Positions 13,281 to 26,360 of a DNA stretch of 64,000 nt are shown piece after piece (positions within the stretch are counted from its first letter, which is position 1; each line of letters begins with the position of its first letter). The position numbers were made by a program, and so were the translations under genes. This DNA comes from Penelope pileata. Taxonomy: Eukaryota; Chordata; Aves; Galliformes; Cracidae. Below the pieces are notes generated by a model that was not told where the DNA came from, searched no databases, and worked only from the letters and a program-made list of their open reading frames with translations. The stretch lies in the NCBI GenBank assembly GCA_013396635.1, contig WBMW01000467.1, positions 62,001-126,000 of the forward strand. Direction: 5' to 3'.

Positions 13281-15004
13281 GAAGTGGAGACAGTGGGCTT
13301 GCAGTCAAAAAAGAGGTAGATGGTAACCTGGATGAAGATTTTAAGGCAAGGGACTGGAGATGGGAGGAGACAGGAGCTTGGGCTAGGAGCCAGTACTGGC
13401 TCAGGTGTCAAATTTGAGAGGAACAGAAAAGCAAGTTCCATAGGGAAGACAAAGTATCTGATCAGAGGAGGTAGATGTCATGTGAGGAGCTGGTAGGTAG
13501 GGTACAATTTGGACTTCTTGGCTAAAAAGATAGAAACCATGAATGGAGATGATATTGAAAAGGGTCAAGGGTCAACAGCCAGCAGTGCGGCTGTTTTATA
13601 AGTGAGGAACAACTGGGAATCAGGATCATTGTGGGGCAGGAGGAGAAAGATGTTAGTGCAACCAGTCTGGAGAACAAGCACAAATTATACTGAAAGGGAT
13701 TTGGACAGAAAGAGTTGGTCTTGCATGTGATGGGAAAACTGAACTTTGTCCTTGAACTTATTTCCCTCTCCAGAGCCTGAGATGAAACTTCATCCATCAG
13801 ATATTCTGGAGAACATGATTTTTCTCTCTGTTGTTGCCACTTGACACTGGTTGAGAAGCTGTAGTAAGCTCTTCACTGATGTTAGGAATACTTGAGCTCC
13901 TGGCTCTGATTTGTGAAAGTGCTGACGTTTGTATTGTACCTGAAATCAAGGGCAGCTTGCTTTAAGCATCAAGTGCTTCACACTTTATAGCTCTTTCAGA
14001 AACACCAGCTCAGCGTTCAGACACACATTTCCTTGGCAGACAGTTTCAATAGTTCCTGCCAGGGTTTACTGGGCCTGCAGCGATGAGTGTGGTGTTGGAG
14101 TGTGCTCCCTTTGTGCAGCACTGGTCAGGTAGCCCACTTAAATTCATTTCTCAACAGAGCAGGCAGCCCAAAGTTTGATTATTGTCTTAAACTGGGACCT
14201 CCAACTCTTTTAATCTGTTAAATGCTGAATAGCCACAGTGACCAAATGCAAAATGAGGACAATGCTTATTTGTAAAGCTGAGCTTTGAAGTACAGTGCAG
14301 TTTTGGACTGTTAGTGTTTTGGTGAAGGCTGTCCCAGAGCTTAGGAGCGTTGTCTGTTTTACAGCTCAGCTTTGGGGAGTAAGAAGCAGATCCGCAAATC
14401 AGACAGGTGAATGGGACAGAGCTGAGGCCTCCCCTTCTGAGTGCTCCATTGTCTTCATCTTTCAGGTGAATGCAGCTTTGCTATCTTGGGAGGAGTTCCT
14501 TGTAGTTTCCCTTGTTGTTCAATCCCTGCAAAGTCATCTGGTGTCTGATTAACACTGTTGCTTCTCCCAGAATGGATGTTGGTAAATTACTGCAAGTGTA
14601 AGAACTGTGCAGCAGCACTGCTTGCTTGAAATACTGCTTACATTCTCATTTGAAAGCTGCTGTTAATATATCTGAAGGATCTGATAGTCACAGAATTCCT
14701 ATTCTGAAGCAAAGGTTATTGCCCTTATTTATGGTTTTCTGTTTGTTTGTTTGTTAATAGTTTGAGAGATTAAATCATGAGTGGGATTTGACAGCAAACC
14801 TTTTTGCAGAACCATTGTCTCTGGATCATCTGTTTCTTGTTTTTCTTTCATGAGCTAATTAGTCATGGAAATCAAAGTCATTGAACTCATAGGAAAATCT
14901 CTGATGTTACAGTTGATCCTCGAATTGCTGTTATAATTGGCATTCACTGGAGCTCTTGTTTAATAAGTCAGGGCAACAGGGCCCTTATGTTTTATTTGGA
15001 TTGG

Positions 15005-15027
15005 TGGGGAAGTGGGGGGGAGGGGGG
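15005..15027 (+). other. G-quadruplex-forming motif
   Basis: The plus strand has runs of 4, 7 and 6 G separated by AAGT and A. Splitting the 7-G run gives four tracts of at least three G with loops of 1-4 bases, so the canonical G3+N1-7 rule is met. It lies in AT-rich surroundings with no CpG island or visible promoter. In an intron transcribed left to right it would form in the non-template DNA strand and in the RNA. Confidence 0.85.
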
Positions 15028-16286
15028 AAGGACTGGCAGCTGATTTAAGTTTTCTGTCCAATAAGCAATTTTGCAAGACTGTAGGCTATATGAGTGTCTG
15101 ATTTGTCTAGGCTGTAAAAGTTAAATACACAGAGATGAAATTTCAGCGTGTGGCTTAGTATCAGCAGCCTCCATGGATTAGTGGTTAAGCTGGCACATTG
15201 TATCTGCTTTGCAGATGTTTACGTTGATGTTGATGGCAACCAGTGTTGAGGAGAAATGAAGTACAGCGTGTGGCAGTGATCTTTAATTATGGCCATATAA
15301 AACCACAGATATCTGTATTTGGTAGCATAGCCAGTCCTGACCCATAATGACAGGAACATGTCTTCCTTCAAAGAAAAATGAAGTGACTGAGGCTGCTGGT
15401 ATTTTATATTTTTACCCGTCTGTCTGAAAATAACTTGCAGTGCTTGCATGTTACCTCACTGTTAGAATATAGATCGTTTAAGATACTGTTGCTTCTAATG
15501 GTCAAAGATTCTGGTAAATATCAAAAGTTGAGCAGTTGTAAACAAATGGCTGTGTTGCACTGTCAGCTCTTTGATCCTTTGAATAATGGAAACTTGAAAT
15601 CACAGATCAGCTGTTCCTTTGTTCCTTCACAGTTTACATCCCCTCTAGCAATGCTCTCATGTTACTTTTTTTAATCTTCAACATGTTCAAGTTTTAGAAT
15701 GCTTTAAACTTAAGCCTGGAAATGAAATGATACCGATGCTTAAATAAAACTTGCCTTATAGATTCTGAAATGTGTTGGAATGTTTTCTCATTGAATACAT
15801 GAGTAAATGAAATATACAGTCCCTTAGTTCTGAAAACACAAGCAGTGCTGTGGTGGAAGGCATCTTGAAACTTCATGCTGTTTTCATGAAAATTCATTCA
15901 CTGATCACTGTCCATTAGAATCAGTGAAGAAATTCTGTACCAGAATATTTGACTTGCCATACTGCTTTTCCCAAATGCAGAACTTAGCTCATCTGCAGAT
16001 TACATCTGCACAGCACAGTAACTGTGGATTGATCTGTTTAAGTTACAGGTACAAGAGAGAGCTTGTTTCCAAGTCTCTGTGAATTAGAGAGTTTTCTGGA
16101 GTTGTCTGCAATCACTTCTTAAAACTGTAACAATACATGTCTACTGCAAATAAAAACAAAAGAATAAATGAAGTATTTCTGGTGTATTCATCCTGAAAGT
16201 GAGACATGACTAGCAAATAATTAATTGCCAGCATTCTTTCTTCACATGATTTACACTGGCTGGATCTCAGAAATCAGAAATACGCA

Positions 16287-16318
16287 TTTTTTTTAATTTT
16301 TTTTTTTTTTTTCCCCAG
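16287..16318 (+). other. Long poly-T/pyrimidine tract ending CCCCAG, splice-acceptor-like
   Basis: T runs of 8 and 16 separated by AA lead into CCCCAG at 16313-16318, a textbook 3' splice-site context. Downstream, one frame stays open for about 30 codons from 16321 (Leu-Lys-Lys-Met-Lys-Gly...) to a TAG near 16411. No clear GTRAGT donor lies inside that frame. It could be a cryptic or terminal acceptor, or simply a poly-T tract. Confidence 0.35.
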
Positions 16319-19300
16319 TGTTGAAAAAGATGAAGGGCTTCTCACAGAGTGGAGTTCAAGTGGCAGAGTGCACACGCTTCTGTGACAAATCAGACTTGGG
16401 GGTGGGCACATAGTTCTTGATGAAATGAGGTGTCATCTAAAACTTGAGGTCTAAATCCCTAAGCTAATATGAGTATTTTTGTTTCTTTCCCTGTTGTTTG
16501 GATCTTTCTACTAAAATAGCTGTTTTAAAATGTCCTAAACTTAAGCTTACTGATGTTTATTAGGGCATGATATGTGTGCCATGGTAAACAAACTTTTCTC
16601 CATTGCATTGCACACTTGTCTATGGCTGCTTCAATAGTTTTTTCAATATGGTCCTCTTCAGACCACCAAAAGGAATCTGGAATGGTAATTGTCCATTTTT
16701 ATTCCTCACCTTCAGTGGAACTGTCTTTGCTTATTAAAACCTGTTTTCAGTCAGTAAAATGTAGAAAACAGATTGTTAATGTATTTGTTAAGATTGCTTA
16801 ACGTGTTCAGATGGTAGACGTATGCTAAGCCTCTGAACTAGACGTATTTTTTTCACGCATGCTTTATCTCAGTTTCACATGCTCTTTTATTTTGTGTTGT
16901 TTTACTTTATTTAATTCCTTCTTCAATACCTAAAGACAACATTTCAGTGATTTGTAATAACCACTCATAAGAGCTTGTTAAATTCTTTGGAGAGTTGTAG
17001 TGGATTTTGTCCCAGAGAGTGCATACCTCACCAGCATTTTTACATGCATTCCACCCTAGGAAATTAATTGGTTCTTGGCACTGGTGTGCTTTTCATTTGC
17101 AGGTTTAAATGGAAAGGATCAACGGTACTACAAATCACCTCTTTGTTGGTTTGACCAAGTATTAGGTTAGATAAATCTGCTGTTCAAGCATTGGTAATAT
17201 TTGCAATCATGAGTTGAAGATTTTGAAGTCATTTCATTGGGTCAAACTCTTTATAACTCATGCTTGTGGTTTCTGGGTTTTCTGACAGATATCTTTCAGG
17301 TGACATGGAAGACAGGTGGGGAGGAGAGAAAGTTCAGTAATAGCCCTTTTCCTGTGTACTCTAGAGTTTACTGAATATCTACACCCAATCACATGAATGT
17401 GCTTGTTAGCACTGAGAGGTAATCAGATATGTTGTTTACCTTATATTGATAGAGCTGATTTGTGTTATATATCTGTTTTCCTGTTTCTGGATCAGAAATG
17501 TGGCACAATGTTCTGTTTGGATTACGCAGGAGAAAGTCTGTAAACACTCAGCAGTTCTTCAGATTTTTTCTTATCTAGATTCTCAGTCTCTGCTCCAGTG
17601 CACCTGTTGAATTTGGGATGGCGGTAGCCGGAATTACAATGAAGTAGGAAAAAAGTGTTTTTTAAGGTTTTAATGCTTGATGATGCAGTTGTTTCAGCAG
17701 TCCTGGCAGTTTATGTGTTCGTCTGCAACAAATTTTTCTTGGGTCTTCTCCAGGCAGAAAAATTTCTGTGTTCAACAGTGTGTTGTGCCCAAGAAGTGCG
17801 ATACAACGTGAGTCTGCTGGTGAGTGGAAAACTATAAATTTTTCTTAATCAATTATGTGCTCAGGATCAGACTTGTATGGCTGACTTGTTAATAATCAAT
17901 AGAGTGCATATTGAGTTCCTGATGTGTTGATTGCCTTCATGTCAGTTGTAGCCATTGAGTAGAAATATTTCTTTTATATCACACCATGATTTGCAAGTGT
18001 AGTGAAGACTGTTGCAGTTTATGTGATAGATCTCTTTTGCCATCTGAATGCTTTCCATTGTCGTTTCTGAACAGAAATGGCAATAACTGTGGAATGAAAG
18101 AAGCTGATATTTACCCTAGACCAATGTGTGTAAGATCTTGCTAACCAGCACAATTCCTTAGGCTTGTGTCAACTTCTGTTCCTCATTTACAATTCCTTTG
18201 TGTCTCTTCTTGTTGGATTATCTTTATCTTTCTCACACATGCTGCTTATTTTATCTGTTGCTTTACGTTGATTTCATTGCTTTTCCTGACCGGATTAGAT
18301 CATTGAATGTGCAGATATAGCTGACAGGGTACGAGATAGATGCTAAGTCTGTTTATTCAAAATGACATTGTCATTAGTGCTTGGAGAGAGAACAGAAATC
18401 TGGCTGTTTTGCTATGGCAATTCCTTATGAAGGTGTGGTGCTTAAAAAGAAAATTACATTTTTGAAACTCTGTTGTGCTTGTTCAGCTTACTTCATCTCC
18501 ATTCCAGTTTGCATACTTGCATAAGGAGCCACAACCAGTGGCCTAGTCAGATGGGTTTGAAATTGCTAGGGCTCTGTGGTTGAGATGTGCTGTATGAGTT
18601 GTACTACTGATTTAGATTTCAGGCTACCATATGGGGGTAGGGGTGGGGAATCCCTTTTAGAGCTTGAGAAGCTCTTTACATGCTAAAGATATGTAAACAC
18701 ATAAGTGTGGATTTGTTCTTGATGAACCCGTAACAAGAGTTAACCACAAAACTAATACCAGGATATTTGTGTTTGATTAATTGACTTGCTCGCATACACC
18801 TCTTGTCATTCAAGACGAAATGGATTTTAGTCTGTGTATTTTATGTTGTGAAAATATAGCTGCATTTCAGATATGAGGCCTGTGGTTAAGTCAAGAAGCA
18901 GGAGGTGAGAGGACATGTTCATGAACTATATGGTGAGCAGCAGTAAACAGCATGGGCTATGCTGCCAGAGTTTGGCTAACAAATGGTGCTCTGGCACATG
19001 TAAAGTATCATAGCTGATGCTGACACTTCTGGATGAAAATATTTCTGAGAAAGAAAGCAAAATCTTGAGCTCTGGCTTTTTAATGGAAAGCTTGTATAAA
19101 CATGAGTTGAGTTGCTGGGATTGTGCAAACTCTTGTTTGATATTTTATTTCATAAATCTTATTTTAAAGATAAATGAAATGACCAGGGGTGGTGCTTCAA
19201 GGCAGCGTGCAGCATGTCTCCAGCCTGCACTCTGGGTTCTTGAGCATCGGGCTAAATTGGTCTGTTGCATTAACTGGAACCAAAAAAAGTACCCAGAAAT

Positions 19301-19950
19301 TTGAGTTCTGCAGAATGAGCAGCATATTGAAAGTCTTCTGAATGTCAGCTCAGGCCCTGAAAGATGCATTTCACCTGTAATTGTTAGTGACAGAAAAATA
19401 TAAATGGGCCGCTCTTCTCGCATGAAACAGTCAGTTGGCCTATGCATAAAAGAATCTGTATGAGCTTCACTTATCTGTCAGGTTTTTTTTCCTCTGCTTT
19501 CTGCCTAAGAATAAAACCCTAAGTTTCAGTACTGGCACTGTGAAAATTGTTAGATTCATTCAGTTACAGTATACGCTCTTCCAGAGTCTTGTTTACTGGG
19601 AAAGAAGGGAGGGAATGAATAGAAAACTGTTGTTTGTATTTATATTCCTCGATTGCTCTCACTGGCTTGCCAGATATCTAATGAAAAACTGCCTTGTCAC
19701 TTATTTATTTATTGAACAAAGCTTACTCTGCCAGTGTGATCTTATGGTGCCATTGTGTTAAACTAGTATGCTACAAATGGTATTCATCCAAAGCTCTGCC
19801 TTGGCATCATTAACCTCATCTGTACATGTAGTGCAGGAGTTTTTCTTCCCCTCCTCTCTTTTGCCTTTAGTATTATTTTACACAGTGGTACTGGAGGCTT
19901 ACTGTGTTCAGATCAGATGGGTTGCCATTTAAGAGTACAATATATCTAAG

Positions 19951-19978
19951 GTTGGTTGGTTGGTTGTTTTTTTTTTTT
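19951..19978 (+). repeat. (GGTT)n followed by a T run
   Basis: About four GTTG/GGTT units run directly into twelve T, ending in AG. This is low-complexity sequence. The acceptor-like ending (T12-AG) is followed by no convincing exon. Confidence 0.85.
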
Positions 19979-22862
19979 AGTTTTATATTTTTAGAAATCA
20001 ATTGTAGCAGTAATCCAGGTGGAAAATAAAAGTAGTAAAGTCTGTATGGAATTTGAAAAAGGAAATGAAGTTCCTGACCTTGCTACAGATGCTGATGCCC
20101 TAACCACAAGAGAAGCTTTCACCACATCAGATTTAGTTTCACTGGTGTTATGTTCATCCTTTGAGATTACATAGTGTACTGCAGCATGCTTAAGGGGCAA
20201 GGTAATAAACATCTGGCTAACGTAATTGCTTTGATCACCTCATGGTTTCTTATTGTACAAAACTCTGGAGTAGGGAATATTCCTTGCTACAATGAAAGTA
20301 TGAATGTGAGTACACCTTTGTTTAGATCTTAAATATCCCTTCACGTTCTTTCTGTATATTATGCCCATAGATTTAGAGAAGATACAGATAGGTGCTTGCA
20401 AAGGAAAAACACCAATAGCTTTACTAATCACAGTACTGAAATCATTATGAAACGTCCTCAATTAGCATAACTTGTAAAATGCTGAACATATGCAGGGAAA
20501 GCCAGGCTGGCTTAGCCTTGAATTTGCTGCTGCTGCTATTTTACAGTGACAGAGGGATTCAGTCAGCGGATCTGATAGACAACTGAGGTTCAAATGGTTA
20601 AAGAATAATTTCTCAGTTTTAATCATTTTAAGGGGGGGGAGAGGGGGACATGACCTCTGCAACCAAGGTAGTAATTAGTTTGAAGCAGCACAGATTAGCT
20701 CCACTTAGAGTGAAATTTAATTATTTTGAAGCAATTAAGTTAATATAGACTGAGTCTGCAGAGTTCATGGGGAGGAGGGTCGAGAATAGAGTTTTGTGCT
20801 GAAATCCTGTAGTTAACGCACTATTTGCTTTCAGATTTCACTGCTTTTAGCAGTGCATGACTTTCATCTTGTCATTTGTCATCCATGCAAAGACAGCAAG
20901 CTGTGGTTGCTGCTGCAGCTGCTTGAATGTGGTGTGGGTGCACGGGGTGGGTGTTCCCTTCCTGGGGAGCCATGAGCAGGGATTCCTGTGGGCTGGTAGA
21001 ATATGTGCCAGCTGATTGCTAGTTCTCTGCCTCACTTCCCTGTTGAAAAATAAAATGCTTCACAACACTTTGTTCCGAGGAAAAGGGGATTTTTGCATAA
21101 TCATTCCTACCCTTTCTCCCCCCAGAATATCCAATGTTGCTGGCATTGGGTTTTGGCAGGTATGAAGTGTTGTGCATTGTATTTTCAGTGGGTGCGTTAG
21201 GTTTCAAACCACAGTGCTGTGCTGAGCACTGAATAATCCTTTGGATGTACAAGATTTAACTGTTTTCTGTTGGAACAATGATTTTGCGTTTGGCAGTTTT
21301 AGTAAACTAATAAAATTTTCAGATATAGTGAGACATGTCTCTGGAATGATGTTTGGGCATATACTTTTTAAGGAGGAATGCAAGTTCAATTTTGTGTTTC
21401 CAGTGCTAGGCCATTTTTAAAAGTAGCTGTATTTACTGATGATCTCTTCAAATTTCTCCTGCCATGTTTTCACTAAGCAGATTACCAGTGTGCGTCAAGC
21501 AGGCAGCCAGATCATGGCACAAAAGTCAGCAAATGGGCCCAAAGAGCTCAAGTCATCCGTAACTTATTATGAAACCCTCTGCATTCTGGTGGCCACAAGA
21601 ATGAAGCTGGAATGTAAACTGAATATGAAAGAGCTGAGCCCAGCTGGCCCTGCTCCTCCCCACAAACTTACTGCGCTGTTTGCAACACAGAGCACAAACA
21701 CATGGGGCAGTGGTGAATGTCCTCTTCCTCCTTAGCCTCTTAGATGCCAGATTGGAAAAGGCAAAAAAGGCTTTTCCATCCATATTTTCACCTTCTGGGC
21801 TGGGTTTGAGTGAGGAATTGATAAAACACAACGTCTCTCTTGTTCTCCCTTTTTGTTGGAGGGAAAGGGACTTGGATCCTAGGGATGCACCTAGTTTTAA
21901 TGTCTGTTGATTGTGTTGCAGAACCTGGCCGTGATGCTGCTTTATTTCATAGCATCTTTCACACAGCAGCATGTGTGCTGCTTCCAGCACCAGCCAGTTA
22001 AGCCGTGACCTGGTGGGCTTGCTTCTCAGTGTGGTTGTGGGTAGGCAACAGCCACATTTGTAGGCTTTTTCTTTTCTAGCTGCAAATAAATCCACTGTGC
22101 AATTGGTTCATTTCACTGTGAATGAAAGAGCGGATATTTTGCTTTGAAAAGGGAATCTTATTTACAAGCCTGGAGTACAAACAAGCTGTGGGAGGAACGC
22201 CTTCTTGGGAAGCAGAGCAGCCCCCCAGACTGCTGGGTAGGAGGCAGCTCTGGGGCAGCAAGGAGTAACCCTCTCCATGTTATGTACCGACAACAAGTGT
22301 GTGAGTATTTTTAGAAGGGCTTCCAAAGGGCAGCCTGCTGTGTGTCAGTTTGTTTATGGCCCCGTGTTATGCAGAACACGGTGTATTCCCAGCTTGCTTT
22401 GTGGTTTAAGTTCCCAGCTTGATGCTATCTGTCCCCTGTGAGCCACTGGCTGGCACAGCAAAAGGGATCCTGGGAGCTGATAGAGCTGTCTTTCCACCTC
22501 AGTTTCCTTCTAAATGGCATCAAACGGTAATTGCTTTTCATTCTGCACTGCAGAAAGAGCAAGATACAGAGTTAGGGTTTGCTTTTCCCCGGGGTGGTGT
22601 GGGTGGGACTGGTGGAACAGAGCCAGAAGAATTTGGCAATGTAGCAGACTGTAAAGGGAATAATCTGTCTCTCCTGATGATGGATGGCACTTAGAAGGCA
22701 GCTGAGCCTGAAAGCCATTTCTCATGCTAAGACTCCGCGATGTGCAGGTCAGCCATTGAGCAAATGCAAGCCTTTAAGTGCAAGCTAATAGCTTGGCAGG
22801 TTGAGCCTGACAAGGAGCGAGTGAGTCGAGATTGGCTCCTGGGCATGTGTGGGCTTTTTCTG

Positions 22863-22900
22863 CTTTTTTTTTTTCTTTTTTCTTTTTTCTTTCTCTTTTT
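22863..22900 (+). repeat. (CTTTTTT)n pyrimidine tract
   Basis: A 38-base pure C/T tract made of T runs broken by single C. It ends directly before GGGAG. Low complexity. Confidence 0.95.
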
Positions 22901-23164
22901 GGGAGATTGTAACATCTGGTAATTTTAATATTTTTCTAATTGCATGATGATTTGTTTCTAAGTTCAGAAGTACCTTAAAGACGACTTAGCCAATAAGGAA
23001 ATGCATTTTTATTCCTAAATACAATAAATTGATCTAAAGCATAAAGAGTAACTCTGAACTGATTTTAAAAATATGGGATAAAAAGCAAAAACAAATTATT
23101 ACTGCAGCTGAGCAGGTGTTAAAATATTGACCCCCTCATTTTCCTAGGGGCAATTTTAGCAAAT

Positions 23165-23243
23165 TGACAGCTGGCTGGGACACAGCATCTTTGTGTTGCT
23201 TTTAAAGAACTGGCTGTGGCATTCTGACAGTGAGATTTGACAG
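23165..23243 (+). promoter_or_regulatory. Cluster of three TGACAG (MEIS/TGIF-type) motifs
   Basis: TGACAG occurs at 23165-23170, 23225-23230 and 23238-23243, all on the plus strand. The first overlaps an E-box to form TGACAGCTG. TGACAG is the known core for TALE homeodomain proteins (MEIS, PKNOX, TGIF), and composite TALE/E-box sites are known in enhancers. Three exact hexamers in 79 bases is more than expected by chance (about 0.02 per strand for any one 6-mer), but the motif was chosen after looking. Confidence 0.35.
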
Positions 23244-24649
23244 GAAAGTCTGTAATGGAGGAAAGCTACATCCGTACAGAGTGACAACAGCTGTAGGAGA
23301 TGCTCCCAGCCTAATTGTATAGGCAGCACTCTTAGCTCTGGGGGAGTTCCTAGTGTTGTGATCACCTCTGGTTGGGTAAAAGAATGCTGTCTGAAATAAT
23401 GTTTGAGGAAAGGCTTCCTCGTAAACACTGACTACTGAATTTACCCCATTTGTTTCAGAGCTGTCTTGAAGAAATTTAAACTCAGAAAAGCTGCTTTTAT
23501 TTGGAGTTGGAGTAGTAAGATAAATAAAGGTTTTTATATTGAATAGGCAATTAATGATAAGGTATCCATGTAAACAAGAATTTCCAAAAAGTATCATATC
23601 CCACTACAAAATTTTGATTTTTCTACTAGGAGGTAAAGTTGTGAGACTTAGTCACTAGCATGTATGTTCTCTGCTGCCCTGTTAACACATGAATTTCTCA
23701 TATTTAAACTGTTCTTCATAATGTTAAGTGCTGTACTTGGTACTGCTGAATGTATTAGGCTTTTATAGCTGTTCTCCCTATGACAATTTAATGGATTAGC
23801 TAAAACACTGCACAAACAGGCTTTGTGAGATTGCATTCTTTAACTAGCAGCATTTTGACGATAACTGCTTATTTTAGTGTGTCTGAAACTCACGGTTATC
23901 CACTAATCTTTATTTATCTGCTTTATTTTAACTTTTTCATCACAAAGCTGGAGTTAGGTTTTATGATAAAGTATTGACACAGTAATTATGAATGCAAGTT
24001 GTTCAATTTTTATTTTTATAGGAGCTTTAACAGCCAATATATTTTTAAATAATTTTCAGTAGACATATGTTCATATTTTGATACACATGTGCGCCCTTTG
24101 CAGTTTTCCTAAGAATGTTTCAGATTAGCATTTGGCCTTATTAAAACATTTAGGGGAAGTAGGAACATAAATTTTGTTTTTTTTTTTTTTACCAGCTATG
24201 AAGATCATAGTGTTCTTGTAGAATGAATTTGTACTACAGCATTAATTCAATAGAATAACAGCATATGATGGTTACTAGTTAGCATATTAGTTCAGAACAG
24301 GCTAAGAGTGTTTCAAATTCCTCGTTCTGTTTTTCATGTGACAGTGGGCAACTCCTGAAGTCCCAACAGGAGTTCTGTGCTTTGGTCATAGGAAGTAGTT
24401 TTTTCTGGATTTTAATTCTGAACTTACAAAATGTGTTCCGCTTCTCTGTTCATCCATAAAGACAGCAAAGTAAATTTTGCAAGGTATTTGTGTCCTGCTG
24501 TAACTGTGATCCTATGAAATCATGTGCTAAGAGCAGGATGCTGGCATGCAGAAGTAGCAGTTGTTTTTATCCTCAAGTATTTGCTCAGCAAAAGTTGGAG
24601 AACACTCAGCCTGAAAGAGCCAATTTAACATAATGCTGGATAGAGCGTT

Positions 24650-24665
24650 GATAGATAGATAGATA
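24650..24665 (+). repeat. (GATA)4 microsatellite
   Basis: Four GATA units, followed by an imperfect continuation (ATGCTAGATAGG). Probably too short to be highly variable. Confidence 0.9.
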
Positions 24666-26360
24666 ATGCTAGATAGGCTGATTGCACAGCTGATAATCAA
24701 ATATGTTGGTTTAATTTACTGAGTGTCAACATATGTCCCCCAAATTAGGGGACATTTGTATCATTAGAAATGTGTTGATTAGGTGGACACGTTAGACTTC
24801 CAGAAATAACTCAATAACTGATTTCTGTAAGAGGTATCAGGGGGAAAAATGTAGATATGTATACCTCTTATGTAGATTTGGTATACCTGTGATTGGAATC
24901 TATTGACTCTGGAAGTTCTTAATTCATTTATGGGAAGTAAATGGTGAATAATATATGATGAGCAGACAGTGGGTTACTTAACATGGATGTCAGCCTCCAC
25001 AGAACGTAGAAATAATGAACATATTCCTGTCTTGTGGAAAATTGTGTTATTTATTAAAAATATATTTTTGAAAGACAGTGATACTACCAAGTTTTAACCA
25101 AGGGACCAACAGATGGATGATGCTGTATAAAATTTCAACTTGATTCAAGCTTACTATTGTCTTCACAATTTCCCTCTGATTTTTAGAGAGAGAGCAAACC
25201 TGATACAAGGAGAAGGGAGTATAAACCAGTTTATACCTCGTTTCTATAATTGTTTTTCACAGTTATACCTTTTGTTCAATTCATTCTACAGACCCTGACT
25301 GACTTTTCACTAATATTGTGATATGCTTTCTGATCAGGCTTTACTATCTCATTAAGCAATCAAGTGGCATAAGGCATGTAGTTTCCTACCACGAGCACAC
25401 TTGGCATTGCCATACCATTACTTAGGGTAATTGAGTTTACCAATGCTGCTCTGATTTTATAAATGAAAAGGATGCTGGCTGCCAACTTCTGCTAAGTCCT
25501 AACCTAGCCAAATATTAGCTACAGATTGTGAAAATAACTGTTTTATTTTGCATTTGCACCTAATGCTTTCTGCAAATGTTTAACATTGTTTCAGACAGCA
25601 GGTACAGTTGAGGTAAGAGGCTGTGTGAATGTGACTGCTGTTGTGGAATGGTTCTCATTTTCCTTCTGCAGTGTCTCAGTATGGTTGGTGTTTTTCCTGG
25701 CTGCAGCTTGTGTGCTGGGATGTAGCTGCATGTGCCTGCATTCTGAACTGGCCAGCCAAAGTTATTTTTCCTGTAAGTTCTTCATGTTTTTTCTTGGTAA
25801 AGCCTCCATTTTTCGCCAGTCTTCATTGTGAATTCTCCTGGAAATTTATGAGGAAAAAATAAGATATATTTTAACAAGTTGATCTCCCAAGACTTCCAAA
25901 AGTCATCCTACTTACAGGCAATGGCATGGACATCGGTCATCCTGTGTTTTTTTGTGGAAGAGAAACACTTGTCCTGTTGTGCAGAAGTGTGTATGGGAAA
26001 AACATGCTGACTAGTTGCAGGAGAGAGTGACTTATCCGGACTTACTTGACAAGGAGTGCCCATTTCTATCTACTTCTAGGAAAAACAAGAGTTCATCCCT
26101 GACAGAATTGGAACAGCAGAAAGCTGCAAGTCAGTGTAGTTATTATAATTTACTTAGAGATCTCAGTAGGGACAAAACAAACAAACAAACAAAAAAACCT
26201 GGCCTAGACTGCCACTATTACTTTGTGTTAGACCCATATAATCTGATAGCTGTCTTGGGAGGAGGAAAAAGCTTTTCATTGAGCAAAGTACTTTATGTCT
26301 AAATCAGAAAAAGACTGGATTTCTTCAAAATAGTTGGCACTAGCCAAAATCTTTTGTTGT

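Larger units (their letters stand above)
13281..20500. other. Unique non-coding sequence
   Basis: No gene recognised. Positions 13290-13760 are noticeably purine-rich on the plus strand, with many GGAGG/GAAGA words, and resemble no repeat I know. The block also holds a G4 motif (15005-15027), an acceptor-like poly-T tract (16287-16318) and a (GGTT)n plus T run (19951-19978). Confidence 0.55.
20690..23260. promoter_or_regulatory. Candidate conserved non-coding block (enhancer-like)
   Basis: Compared with its surroundings this block is richer in GC and in varied, non-repetitive words. It contains TAATTA/AATTAA homeodomain-like sites at about 20715-20745, E-boxes (CAGCTG) and three TGACAG sites at 23165-23243. 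Between 21439 and 22095 stop codons are sparse on both strands at once (98 codons plus, 180 codons minus). That suggests composition rather than protein coding. Vertebrate developmental enhancers in introns often look like this. Conservation itself cannot be seen from one sequence, so this is inference. Confidence 0.3.

Noticed and set aside
16355..16460. tRNA- or SINE-like A-box (TGGCAGAGTG) and B-box (GGTCTAAATCC) pair
   Set aside because: Spacing is about 85 bases, both boxes have mismatches, and no acceptor or anticodon stems can be formed.
19951..19966. Telomere-like GGTT repeats
   Set aside because: The unit is GGTT, not TTAGGG, and only four units occur.
21553..22095. 180-codon minus-strand open frame, the longest in the window
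   Set aside because: With 3 stops in 64 codons, a 180-codon run has probability about 0.0002. Roughly 6000 stop-to-stop frames exist in 64 kb on both strands, so about one such frame is expected by chance. The translation has no recognisable domain, and the opposite strand is open too.
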